This document shows, piece by piece, positions 33,722 to 41,684 of a stretch of DNA of 64,000 bases. Source of the DNA: Bradyrhizobium glycinis. Its GTDB lineage: Bacteria; Pseudomonadota; Alphaproteobacteria; Rhizobiales; Xanthobacteraceae. The stretch lies in NCBI RefSeq assembly GCF_016031655.1, contig NZ_JACCHQ010000007.1, forward strand, positions 124,001 through 188,000, given 5' to 3'. The translations under genes and the position numbers were made by a program. The notes under the pieces were generated by a model that saw nothing but the letters and a program-made list of their open reading frames with translations, was not told the DNA's origin and made no database searches. Each line of letters starts with the position of its first letter. The stretch's first letter is position 1.

Positions 33722-34261
33722 ATGAGCCGCATCTTCGGCGCGGTGCGCCAGAACGGATATGTGGTGCGGGACATCCACGCCGCGATGAAGCATTGGATCG
33801 AAGTGATGGGCGTCGGCCCCTGGTACTACATGGACCGGGTCAAGACCGACTGGTTCCGCCATCGCGGCCAGGATTCCGCCTTCGAAATGAGCATTGCACT
33901 GGCGAATTCCGGCGATCTCCAGATCGAGCTGATCCAGCAGCGCAACGACGCGCCCTCGCTCTACAAGGAATTTCTCGATGCCGGGCACGAAGGGCTCCAG
34001 CACATGTCATACTGGAGCCACGACTATCAGGCGCTCTACGACAAGGCGCTAGGGCTCGGCTACAGGATCGGCCATGAGGGCCAGATCGGCGGCGAGAAGG
34101 GACGCTTTGCCTATTTCGACACGCAGGCGCATCCGGGCACGGTGATCGAGATCTCCGACATCAGCGGCACCAAGGGACCGTTCTTCGAAAAAGTGCGGCA
34201 GGCCGCGATGAGCTGGGACGGCACCCGGCCGATCCGCGAGGTCGGCGGCGGGAGATCGTAG
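33722..34261 (+). CDS. VOC (glyoxalase/dioxygenase superfamily) protein
   Basis: A 179-residue single-chain VOC protein of the methylmalonyl-CoA-epimerase-like type. Features are GYVVRDIHAAMKHWIEVMGVGPW, the paired-beta segments with QIELIQQRND, HMSYWSHD and GTVIEISD. The His and Glu residues in these strands are potential metal ligands. ATG 33722 follows AAGGGGAGCGGAC. It is 25 bases after the Bug gene, so they share a transcript. Role presumably in turning over the transported compound. Confidence 0.85.
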   Translation: MSRIFGAVRQNGYVVRDIHAAMKHWIEVMGVGPWYYMDRVKTDWFRHRGQDSAFEMSIALANSGDLQIELIQQRNDAPSLYKEFLDAGHEGLQHMSYWSHDYQALYDKALGLGYRIGHEGQIGGEKGRFAYFDTQAHPGTVIEISDISGTKGPFFEKVRQAAMSWDGTRPIREVGGGRS

Positions 34262-34351
34262 AACCGATCCCCCGCAATTTGCGTCGTTGCTGGCTCTGGC
34301 GGGAAACCATGGTAACGTGCACCTCGTGTCCGAACCTTCAGCGAGGCGAGC

Positions 34352-35164
34352 ATGCCCGACACTGACAAGGTTTTCGCCGGCTCGATTCCGAAAATCTACG
34401 ACGAGTATCTCGTCCCGATGATCTTCGCCGTCTATGCGGAGGACATCGCAAGACGCGTCGCCGCACGCTCTCCTTCCACACTCCTCGAGATCGCTGCGGG
34501 CACTGGTGCCGTGACGCGGGCCGTGGCGGCGGCGCTGCCGCGCGGCGTTCGATACGTTGCAACGGACCTCAACGAGCCGATGCTCGCGGTCGCAGCGCAG
34601 CGCCAGGCGAACGACGATCGCATCACCTGGCGACAGGCGGACGCAATGGCCCTGCCCTTCGGCGATGCCGAGTTCGACGTGGTCTGCTGCCAGTTCGGCG
34701 CGATGTTCTTTCCGGACCGTGTGAAGGCTTATGGAGGGGTCAAGCGAGTCTTGAAGCCGGACGGCACGTTCGTGTTCAACGTCTGGGATCGCATCGAGGA
34801 CAATGTGCTGACGCATGAAGCAACGGCCGCGCTCGAAAAGCTGTTTCCCGATGATCCGCCGCGTTTCATGATCCGGACGCCGCACGGCTATCACGACAAG
34901 ACCTTCATCAGGGGCGATCTCGAACAGGCGGGCTTCCGCGACATATCGATCGAAACCCGATCCGAAACCAGCCGCGCGCCTTCAGCCGAACACGTCGCCG
35001 TTGCGCTCTGCCAGGGCACGCCGCTGCGCAGCGAGATCGAAGCAAGGGATGCCGGTAAGCTTCAGGCTGCGACCGACATGGTCGCCGAGGCAATCCGGAC
35101 CCGCCATGGGTCCGGTCCGGTCGAGGGCAAGATCCAGGCGATCGTGATCGAGGCCCGCCCGTAG
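34352..35164 (+). CDS. Class I SAM-dependent methyltransferase
   Basis: A 270-residue cytoplasmic enzyme of the Methyltransf_11/UbiE-like fold. The SAM motif I is LLEIAAGTGAVTRAV (about residues 44-58), motif II/III segments are YVATDLNEPMLAVA and ADAMALPFGDAEFDVV, and VLKPDGTFVFNVWD is the post-motif. Substrate not predictable. ATG 34352 has GCGAGGCGAG just upstream. It is separated from the VOC gene by 90 bases and may have its own promoter. Confidence 0.88.
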   Translation: MPDTDKVFAGSIPKIYDEYLVPMIFAVYAEDIARRVAARSPSTLLEIAAGTGAVTRAVAAALPRGVRYVATDLNEPMLAVAAQRQANDDRITWRQADAMALPFGDAEFDVVCCQFGAMFFPDRVKAYGGVKRVLKPDGTFVFNVWDRIEDNVLTHEATAALEKLFPDDPPRFMIRTPHGYHDKTFIRGDLEQAGFRDISIETRSETSRAPSAEHVAVALCQGTPLRSEIEARDAGKLQAATDMVAEAIRTRHGSGPVEGKIQAIVIEARP

Positions 35165-35194
35165 CTACGGCCCGCTCACCGGCGCGGCACGCAC

Positions 35195-36739
35195 TTACCA
35201 GAAGCCCCGCTGGATCGGCTGCGCCGGCTGATAATACTGATACTGGCTGCGGCGGCGCGGATTGACCTGCTGGACGTAGGGATCGCGCTGGTAGAAGAAG
35301 CCGAAGCCGCTGTCCCAGCCGTCATCGCTGGCGATCATGGCAGGCGCGGTCGGCTTGCGCGTGATGAAGCCGCCTTGCGGCTCGTTGCTCAGCACCGCGA
35401 CGAACTCGGTCCGGTAATTGGTCTCGCTGCTCAGCGGCTCGTCCGAGATGATGATCGAGGAGCGCGGCAACGCGGTCGGCCCGATGCGGTCCCACACGTC
35501 CTGCGGGATGGCGATGCGGTCGAGTGCGTTGCGGGCCTCGTCGCCGTTCTCGATCGTGACCACGCTCCAGCGCAGGCCCGTATTGGTCTTCGCCATCGCC
35601 GTGAAGATATGCGTGCCGATCGGCTGCTCGGGATTGCGGATCGTGACGGGGACCTCGATGCTGGTGTCGAACACCTCGCCGCCGCCATCGGGCGCCGGCT
35701 TGTGCGTGTTCCGCCGCACGTAGAGCTTCTGCGTCGCGCGGCTGATGTAGACCGAGACCGGTTCGCCCGCGAGCTTTGCGTCGGTCGCCGCCTTGACGGC
35801 CTCAGTCTTTCTGGCCGCAGCGGCCTTCGCGGCTTCCTTCGTCGCGGCCACCGCATCACGCTTCGGCTGCGCGGCGGCCCTGGCGGCCTCGAGCTGCGTC
35901 GCCGCATCGGCAACCTTAGCTGCTGCCTTCTGCTTCAGCTCCTCGGCCTTGGCGCGGGCCTGATCGTTCCTGGCGTTCGCGAGCGTCTTGTCGGCGAAGG
36001 CGAGCTCGGCATCGGCGCGGGCCTTCTGCTGTTCCAGCTTGCGCAGCGCGGCGGGAAGCGAGGCGGCTTCCTTCGCGGAGGCGGACGCAGCCTTCTTGGC
36101 CTCATCTGCAACCCTTGTCGCCTCTTCGGCCTCGATGGAGAGCTTGTCAGCACGGCCAGGCACGGCCGCGATGGCCTCCGGCTTCGGCACGAACAGCGAG
36201 GGGTGAGAGAATTCGGTCGGGACCGTGTCATGGGGGGAGATGATCACGCGCATCCCGATATAGGTCTTGTCGAACAGGTTCTCGGCGAAGCCGAACGGCA
36301 TGCGCACGCAGCCATGCGAGGCGGCATAGCCGGGCAGCGGTCCGCCATGCAGGGCGATGCCGTTCCAGGTGATGCGCTGCATATGCGGCATCCAGGCATC
36401 GTCATACATCGTCGAGCGGTGTTCCCTGTCCTTCTCGATGACGGCGAACACGCCGGCCGGCGTCTCGCGGCCCGTGGTGCCGGTCGATACCGGCGCGCGC
36501 AGGATCCAGCCGTCGGCATCGTAGAACGTGACCTGTTGGCTCTTGATCGACACGATCGCCATGATCGGATCGCCGGCCACGCGCGGCGCGACTGCCTCGG
36601 CCACCTGTCGCGGCTGCTTGGCCGCAATCGCCGGGGTGGCCGCGGCAAGGGTGGCCGCCGCCACGAGCGCAATGATTCCGGCGGGTCCCCGGCGCCCCAC
36701 TGCCCCGATGGATTGCGCCGTCGTCGATCGGTTTTTCAT
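35195..36739 (-). CDS. L,D-transpeptidase with second, degenerate YkuD-like domain
   Basis: A 514-residue exported protein. A signal sequence (IIALVAAATLAAATPAIAA) is followed by a catalytic YkuD domain at ~55-175. The domain has PAGVFAV, the active-site segment ASHGCVRMP with Cys144 and HGGPLPGY. A long Ala/Lys/Glu-rich coiled region (~190-315) links to a C-terminal YkuD-like unit (~325-460). That unit keeps PIGTHIFTA and SSIIISDE but lacks the HGC segment, so it is probably non-catalytic. L,D-transpeptidases form 3-3 crosslinks or attach proteins to peptidoglycan. ATG 36739 follows GAGGATGGC. Confidence 0.85.
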   Translation of the reverse strand: MKNRSTTAQSIGAVGRRGPAGIIALVAAATLAAATPAIAAKQPRQVAEAVAPRVAGDPIMAIVSIKSQQVTFYDADGWILRAPVSTGTTGRETPAGVFAVIEKDREHRSTMYDDAWMPHMQRITWNGIALHGGPLPGYAASHGCVRMPFGFAENLFDKTYIGMRVIISPHDTVPTEFSHPSLFVPKPEAIAAVPGRADKLSIEAEEATRVADEAKKAASASAKEAASLPAALRKLEQQKARADAELAFADKTLANARNDQARAKAEELKQKAAAKVADAATQLEAARAAAQPKRDAVAATKEAAKAAAARKTEAVKAATDAKLAGEPVSVYISRATQKLYVRRNTHKPAPDGGGEVFDTSIEVPVTIRNPEQPIGTHIFTAMAKTNTGLRWSVVTIENGDEARNALDRIAIPQDVWDRIGPTALPRSSIIISDEPLSSETNYRTEFVAVLSNEPQGGFITRKPTAPAMIASDDGWDSGFGFFYQRDPYVQQVNPRRRSQYQYYQPAQPIQRGFW

Positions 36740-36976
36740 GCCATCCTCGGTCGAACTGCCAGTCGGCTGATGTCGCTCACGTGTCACATTGGAATCATTG
36801 CATTAAGAAATCGCAGCCGCCTTACGTTCCCTCTGTGGCGAGATTCGGCACTTCCGGCGACAAATCTCATATACGACGCCTCGCCCAGGCGGAAGGCGGC
36901 CGTCAGCCGAGGCTGGCCCGAAGCTGGTCTCGACCACTGCGGCAGAATGTCCGGGGCTGCGCCGAGGGAAGCGCGG

Positions 36977-38413
36977 CTAGACGCCCAGCGCCTTGCGGTT
37001 CAGCGTTCGCAGCACACGCAGCGACAAGGTGCGCAGGTTCGCAACATTGAGCAGCCAGGCCGCAGCCGCATAGGCAAGGCCGCCGGCGAGGCTGACGATG
37101 ACGAGCGAGGCGAGGCCGGTGCCGCCCGCTTGCGAGCGCGCCACCACAATCGCCGCCGCCATCAATGCTGCGGAAGCGGCGACGCCGGCGAGGCGATTGA
37201 GCTCGAACGGGACCGGATGGGCCCGGTGCATCAGGACGAGGGCGACCAGGAAGCCGATCGCCTCGGTTGCCAGCGTCGCCAGCGCCGCGCCGTAAAGGCC
37301 GTAGCCGCCGATCAGCGCGAACATCAGGATCACGCTGATCACCAGGGTGAGAAAGGATTGCGCCGCCAGCATGAAGGGCCGCTCGGCGAGCTGGAAACTG
37401 ATCTGCACGTAGAACTGATTGGCGATGCCGAAGAAGCGAGCAAGCACCAGCGTCGGTAGCAGGGCCGAGACGCCGGCGCGAAAGTCGATGCCGACCAGCG
37501 TTCCGGCCACCTGGTCCGCCGCAAGCGCAAGCCAGACCGCAACGGGCGCCACGACGACGAGCAGGAGCTCGAGGCTTTCGGTCAACCGCTCCCGCGTCGT
37601 CTCGCCGTTGTTCTCGGACAATGACCGGAACACCAGCGGCACCGTCGCCGCGGCGACGCTGGATGCGATCATGACCATGAACTGGCGCGGCAGATCCGCG
37701 GCCACGCCGAAGATGCCGGCGGCGTCCTTGCCGAGCAGATAGGCGACGATGAGCCGGTCGCAGGCCGAATAGACCGCCACGGACAATCCCGCCAGCGTTA
37801 GCGGCAGGCCGTAGCGCGCCAATTGCATGAACTGGCTGCGCTGGAAGCGCGCGATCCTGGTGCGGTCGCCGACGAGGTTCAGGATGATGCCGGCGAGCGA
37901 CCCCAGACCGAAGGCGGCGAGCAGCCCCAATCCACCCCAGCCGAGCCAGATGCCGAGAAGACCGAAGCCGACGCTGGAGACGCTGCGCACGATCGAGATC
38001 GCCGCGAACCGGTAAGGGCGCAATTTGGCGCGCTCGAACTCCTGACCGACATCGACCGCGTTGGCCATGATCGCCACGAACATGCTGGCGAGCAGCAGCT
38101 CGACGCTGACATCGCTGCGGACCAGGACCACCAGCGGAGTGGTGGCGCAGAGCACGGCGGCCGTGAGGGCGAATGCGACGATCGCCGTGCCGCGAAAATC
38201 GACGTCCGCCGACATCGCCTGATAGCGCGACACCGACAGCTTGATCCAGGCGAAGAAGATCGCGCCCAGAATGCCCGCAAGGCTGATGCCGACGACATAG
38301 ACGCCGTACTCCGCCGGGCTCAGCAGCCGCGTATAGGCCGTGACGGCGAAGAAGCCCACCGCCGCAGGCAGGATGTAGGCGACGAGATAAATCGAGAAAT
38401 GGCGGTTCAGCAT
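36977..38413 (-). CDS. Polysaccharide/oligosaccharide flippase (Wzx/MATE-like)
   Basis: A 478-residue integral membrane protein with about 12-14 hydrophobic helices, starting YLVAYILPAAVGFFAVTAYTR (split at residue 7) and containing LSPAEYGVYVVGISLAGILG. It belongs to the polysaccharide exporter branch of the MOP superfamily, which flips lipid-linked sugars. ATG 38413 is preferred to 38611, which would add 66 residues lacking membrane character. It is divergent from a secreted GH10 glycanase, which suggests a role in an exopolysaccharide. Confidence 0.88.
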   Translation of the reverse strand: MLNRHFSIYLVAYILPAAVGFFAVTAYTRLLSPAEYGVYVVGISLAGILGAIFFAWIKLSVSRYQAMSADVDFRGTAIVAFALTAAVLCATTPLVVLVRSDVSVELLLASMFVAIMANAVDVGQEFERAKLRPYRFAAISIVRSVSSVGFGLLGIWLGWGGLGLLAAFGLGSLAGIILNLVGDRTRIARFQRSQFMQLARYGLPLTLAGLSVAVYSACDRLIVAYLLGKDAAGIFGVAADLPRQFMVMIASSVAAATVPLVFRSLSENNGETTRERLTESLELLLVVVAPVAVWLALAADQVAGTLVGIDFRAGVSALLPTLVLARFFGIANQFYVQISFQLAERPFMLAAQSFLTLVISVILMFALIGGYGLYGAALATLATEAIGFLVALVLMHRAHPVPFELNRLAGVAASAALMAAAIVVARSQAGGTGLASLVIVSLAGGLAYAAAAWLLNVANLRTLSLRVLRTLNRKALGV

Positions 38414-38774
38414 GCGAGCACTTGACCGGCAGCGGTCTTGGGAGTGTGGCGACGGTCGATCAATTGGATCATGGCGGGCGAACGAAGCGCCGCAGCATCT
38501 CCCAAGATTGTCACATAAGTCTGCAGATCGGGCGGCGAATGAAGCGTTGACGCCGCTTTCGCGCGTTAGCGTTAAATTTGCCCTGTGCCGAACGGCCGGA
38601 CCGATTACCAAAAAGAAACCATGTTTTGCACGATCCCGGTGTTTTCCGCCGCCGGGACGTCACACGCACGTGAGGCGGCCACTCCGCCGAGAGTTAACCG
38701 AAGGATGTGAAACCCGGGCGGTGCAGGGCACCGCTTGGTACGAAGGCGCGTTGGTGCAGAAGGAAGGTCGCAAC
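38414..38774. other. Divergent intergenic region between flippase and GH10 genes
   Basis: 361 bases without a supported gene. The GH10 frame stays open through much of it but lacks a start with a ribosome binding site before 38775. Promoters for both genes must be here. I found no convincing operator. Confidence 0.4.
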
Positions 38775-39842
38775 GTGACCAGGCTCGACAGACGCGAATT
38801 TCTCCTCGGCAGCGCCGCGGCCTTTGCTGCGGGCGCACCAGCGTCCGCGGTGCCGGCCTCGAAACGCGCCCAGCGTCGTCCCGGCTTTGGCGCTGCGGCG
38901 ACCTTGTGGGACCTGCAATCCGATCCGCGGCTCGGCGAGGCCATCAGCACCTATTGCACGCAGGTGGTGCCGGTGCTCGAGCTGAAATGGCCGATGCTGC
39001 GGCCGGACGCCCATACGTTCGCCTTCGAGCGCGCTGACGCGATCCTGGATTTCGCGCGCGACAACGATCTGACCATGCGCGGCCATGCACTGGCCTGGTA
39101 TCACGACATTCCGGACTGGACCAAGCAGATCAAGGACAGCAAGGGCGTCGAACGCGCCTATCTCGACCACATCGGCACCGTCGTTTCCTATTACAAGGAC
39201 AAGCTGACGTCTTGGGATGTCGTCAACGAGCCGATCCCGGACAATCCGCGCAGCCCGAAGGACCGGCGCGACACCTTCTGGACGCAACATCTCGGCGAGC
39301 GTTGGATTCCGCTGGCGTTCCGCACGGCGGCGGCGGCCGATCCCTTCGTCAAGCTCGCGATCAATGAATATGACATCGAGTCGGCGAAAGATTCGTTCAT
39401 CGCCAAGCGGGCGGCCTATCGCATCCTCATCATGGATCTGCTCGACCAGGGCGTTCCGCTCCACGCCGTCGGGCTGCAGGCGCATCTTCACGCCGAGCTC
39501 GAGATCGACACGCACGGGCTCGCCGAATTCGTCACCGAGCTGCGTTCCTGGGGGCTCGAGGTGCTGATCACCGAGCTCGACGTCGACGACCAGAAGCTGG
39601 CGGGCAGCCCTGCGGAGCGCGACGCCGTCGTCGCCAAGCGCGTCGACGACCTGCTGACGGCCGTTGCCGCGAGCGGCCCGGTGCACTCGATCCTGACCTG
39701 GGGCCTCTCGGATCGCTACAGCTGGATCAACGGCACCTTCGCCCGCAAGGACAAGCAGCCGAACCGTCCGCTGCCGCTCGACGGCGAGTTCAAGCCGAAG
39801 CCGTTCATGGACGTCATCAGCAAGTTCACGAAGGCCGCTTAG
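38775..39842 (+). CDS. Tat-exported GH10 glycoside hydrolase (endo-beta-1,4-xylanase family)
   Basis: A 355-residue protein from GTG 38775 with AGGAAGG upstream. The N terminus LDRREFLLGSAAAFAAGAPASA is a twin-arginine signal. The GH10 TIM barrel shows the acid/base Glu152 in WDVVNEP and the nucleophile Glu267 in ITELDVDD, plus GHALAWYHDIPDW. It should hydrolyse internal beta-1,4 bonds of a xylan-like or bacterial polysaccharide in the periplasm or outside the cell. Adjacent flippase and putative glycosyltransferase genes suggest trimming of the cell's own polysaccharide rather than plant xylan (inference). Confidence 0.9.
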   Translation: MTRLDRREFLLGSAAAFAAGAPASAVPASKRAQRRPGFGAAATLWDLQSDPRLGEAISTYCTQVVPVLELKWPMLRPDAHTFAFERADAILDFARDNDLTMRGHALAWYHDIPDWTKQIKDSKGVERAYLDHIGTVVSYYKDKLTSWDVVNEPIPDNPRSPKDRRDTFWTQHLGERWIPLAFRTAAAADPFVKLAINEYDIESAKDSFIAKRAAYRILIMDLLDQGVPLHAVGLQAHLHAELEIDTHGLAEFVTELRSWGLEVLITELDVDDQKLAGSPAERDAVVAKRVDDLLTAVAASGPVHSILTWGLSDRYSWINGTFARKDKQPNRPLPLDGEFKPKPFMDVISKFTKAA

Positions 39843-39845
39843 AGA

Positions 39846-40793
39846 TCAGCGTGTCTTCGGCGTTTCGAACGCGACCATGTCGCCGATATGATCGGGAGCC
39901 AGGCTCGGCGCGCGCCGCTCGCGCGAGGAGAGGCGGAACACGTCGCGGATGTCGTCGATCGAGGTCGACGAATAGGACTGAATGCAAAGCGCGACCTGTT
40001 CCGGCGAGGCCGTGCGCATCATCGCTTCGATGGATGGGCGGTCGAGCGGTGTGTCGTCCCAGTGCGAGACCGCGATGCTGTCTTCGGTGAGCCGATGTCG
40101 CGCCAGGTGTTCCGGCGAGGTCGCGACGAAGTTTCCGTAAAGCAGATACTCTGAAAACTTCTTCTTCCGGCACAGCGCCAGCGCCCAGCTCAAGCCGGTC
40201 GCCGACTTGATCGCGTCGGTCATCGCCCGCGCCGTGTCCCTGTCCCAGACCAGCGCGTTCCCGACATAATCGTCGGCCGGGAATGAGCGCTCCTTGATGC
40301 CGAGAAGCTGATCGACCGTGCGCAGCCACAGGCCGTGCAACGGGTGGTCGGCGGGAATCGCCTTGGGCGTGACGAACAGCGGCGTCGTCTCGCCGCCGGC
40401 ATATCGGCCGACGTCGAACTCGCGGAAGAACAGATTGTCCGAATCCAGGATGCAGACGCGCTGCTCGGGCGCGTTGAGGACGCCGGCGATCTTGAGGATC
40501 TGCTGGATGTGCCAGCCGTGCACGGGCGAGGACAGCAGCGACAACCAGACGCGCCGGCTGCCGAACTGGAGCGCCGGCGGCAACGCGAACAGCCATTTCG
40601 GCAAAAAGCGCGAAGCCGGAATGATGACCCGCTTATCGGACGCGAAGCGCTCGAACAGCGGCACGTCTTCATCGTTAACGAGAACATAATGCCGCGTGTA
40701 TCCCGACAGCCAGGTGTCGATGCTCTCGCTGAGCAGCGAAAAACGCTCGATATCCTTGGCGTAGCTGGCAGTCAGCAGGGCAACGGAATGCAT
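39846..40793 (-). CDS. Putative DXD-containing glycosyltransferase-like protein (DUF6492-like)
   Basis: A 315-residue cytoplasmic protein. It starts SVALLTASYAKDIERFSLL, resembling the beginning of a GT-A fold, and has CILDSDNLFFREFD around residue 113-126, with the D-S-D typical of a metal-binding DXD. Later segments DDYVGNALVWDRD and VSHWDDTPLD fit the same fold. I match it to DUF6492 from memory only. Convergent with the GH10 gene (3 bases apart), it probably acts on the same polysaccharide. Confidence 0.65.
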   Translation of the reverse strand: MHSVALLTASYAKDIERFSLLSESIDTWLSGYTRHYVLVNDEDVPLFERFASDKRVIIPASRFLPKWLFALPPALQFGSRRVWLSLLSSPVHGWHIQQILKIAGVLNAPEQRVCILDSDNLFFREFDVGRYAGGETTPLFVTPKAIPADHPLHGLWLRTVDQLLGIKERSFPADDYVGNALVWDRDTARAMTDAIKSATGLSWALALCRKKKFSEYLLYGNFVATSPEHLARHRLTEDSIAVSHWDDTPLDRPSIEAMMRTASPEQVALCIQSYSSTSIDDIRDVFRLSSRERRAPSLAPDHIGDMVAFETPKTR

Positions 40794-40888
40794 GGAGCAC
40801 GCTCAAATGGCCATCAGCCCGCACTGATAGCGGGGGCGTGCAACGGGGGAAACCCACAAACGGAATCAAGGTAAAATGAAACGAAGTG

Positions 40889-41683
40889 TTATCCATCCGA
40901 CGGCAATCCCCGCTGCAGCCCGCGAAAGCGGAGCGGTGCCAGAGCCGAGGCGCGCTGCCACCAGTCGGCGACGCGGTCGTCGAGGGCGGTCACGCCGCGG
41001 CCACGGCCGGGGAAGATCCGGAGCTGCTGGATCGCCTCTGCCTCGAAACCCCTGGCCCTCCGCCTGATCTTGAGGGCGGCGCCTTCGCGGTCGCGCTGGG
41101 TCAACGGCACCAGAAGACGGCCGCGCGGACGGAGCGACCGAAGCCAGAGCGGGTGCGGGTGCGGGAAGCCGGCATGGACGATGATCACGTCGGCGGGCTC
41201 GCCGACGTCCTTGCATCCATCGCCGTGAACGACCGTGACGTTGCCATAGCCGCGCAAGTAGCTCGCCGCTCGGGCGGCGAGCCGCTCGTCGCATTCGATC
41301 GCATGGACGCGGCCCTTCTCGCCGACCATGATCGACAGCACCGCCGAGAAATAGCCGAGGCCGCAGCCGATCTGCACGACGCGCTCCGCCCGCTTGACGT
41401 CGAGAATGTCGATCAAATGCGCCCACAGGCTCGGCAGGCCGGTGTCGAGCTTGCGGCGGGCATCGATCGCGACCAGCACGTTGTCGTAGAGATGAACGGG
41501 ATCGGCGTCGGGCGTCAGCCGGTAGCTGCGCGCCGCCTCGCCCTTGATGCGCCAGGGTCCCCTTGGCAGAAAGTCCTCGCGCGGAACGGCGTTGAGCGCG
41601 TCGAGCAGACGCTTCGAGGCAATCCGCTCGCGCCTGGCGATCAGCTCCACGTAGCGCGCACGTGCGGCGGCAAGATCGCTCAT
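40889..41683 (-). CDS. Protein-L-isoaspartate O-methyltransferase-like protein
   Basis: A 264-residue SAM-dependent methyltransferase of the Pcm family: NAVPREDFLPRG, the helix DNVLVAIDARRKLDTGLPSL (in place of the usual SQP-type loop) and SAM motif I VQIGCGLGYFSAVL with HAIECDERLA. PIMTs methylate isoaspartyl residues to start repair, but the loop sequence differs from canonical Pcm, so substrate may differ. ATG 41683 lies 1 base after the stop of the cyclase-ATPase gene and they should be co-transcribed. Confidence 0.82.
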   Translation of the reverse strand: MSDLAAARARYVELIARRERIASKRLLDALNAVPREDFLPRGPWRIKGEAARSYRLTPDADPVHLYDNVLVAIDARRKLDTGLPSLWAHLIDILDVKRAERVVQIGCGLGYFSAVLSIMVGEKGRVHAIECDERLAARAASYLRGYGNVTVVHGDGCKDVGEPADVIIVHAGFPHPHPLWLRSLRPRGRLLVPLTQRDREGAALKIRRRARGFEAEAIQQLRIFPGRGRGVTALDDRVADWWQRASALAPLRFRGLQRGLPSDG

Positions 41684-41684
41684 G

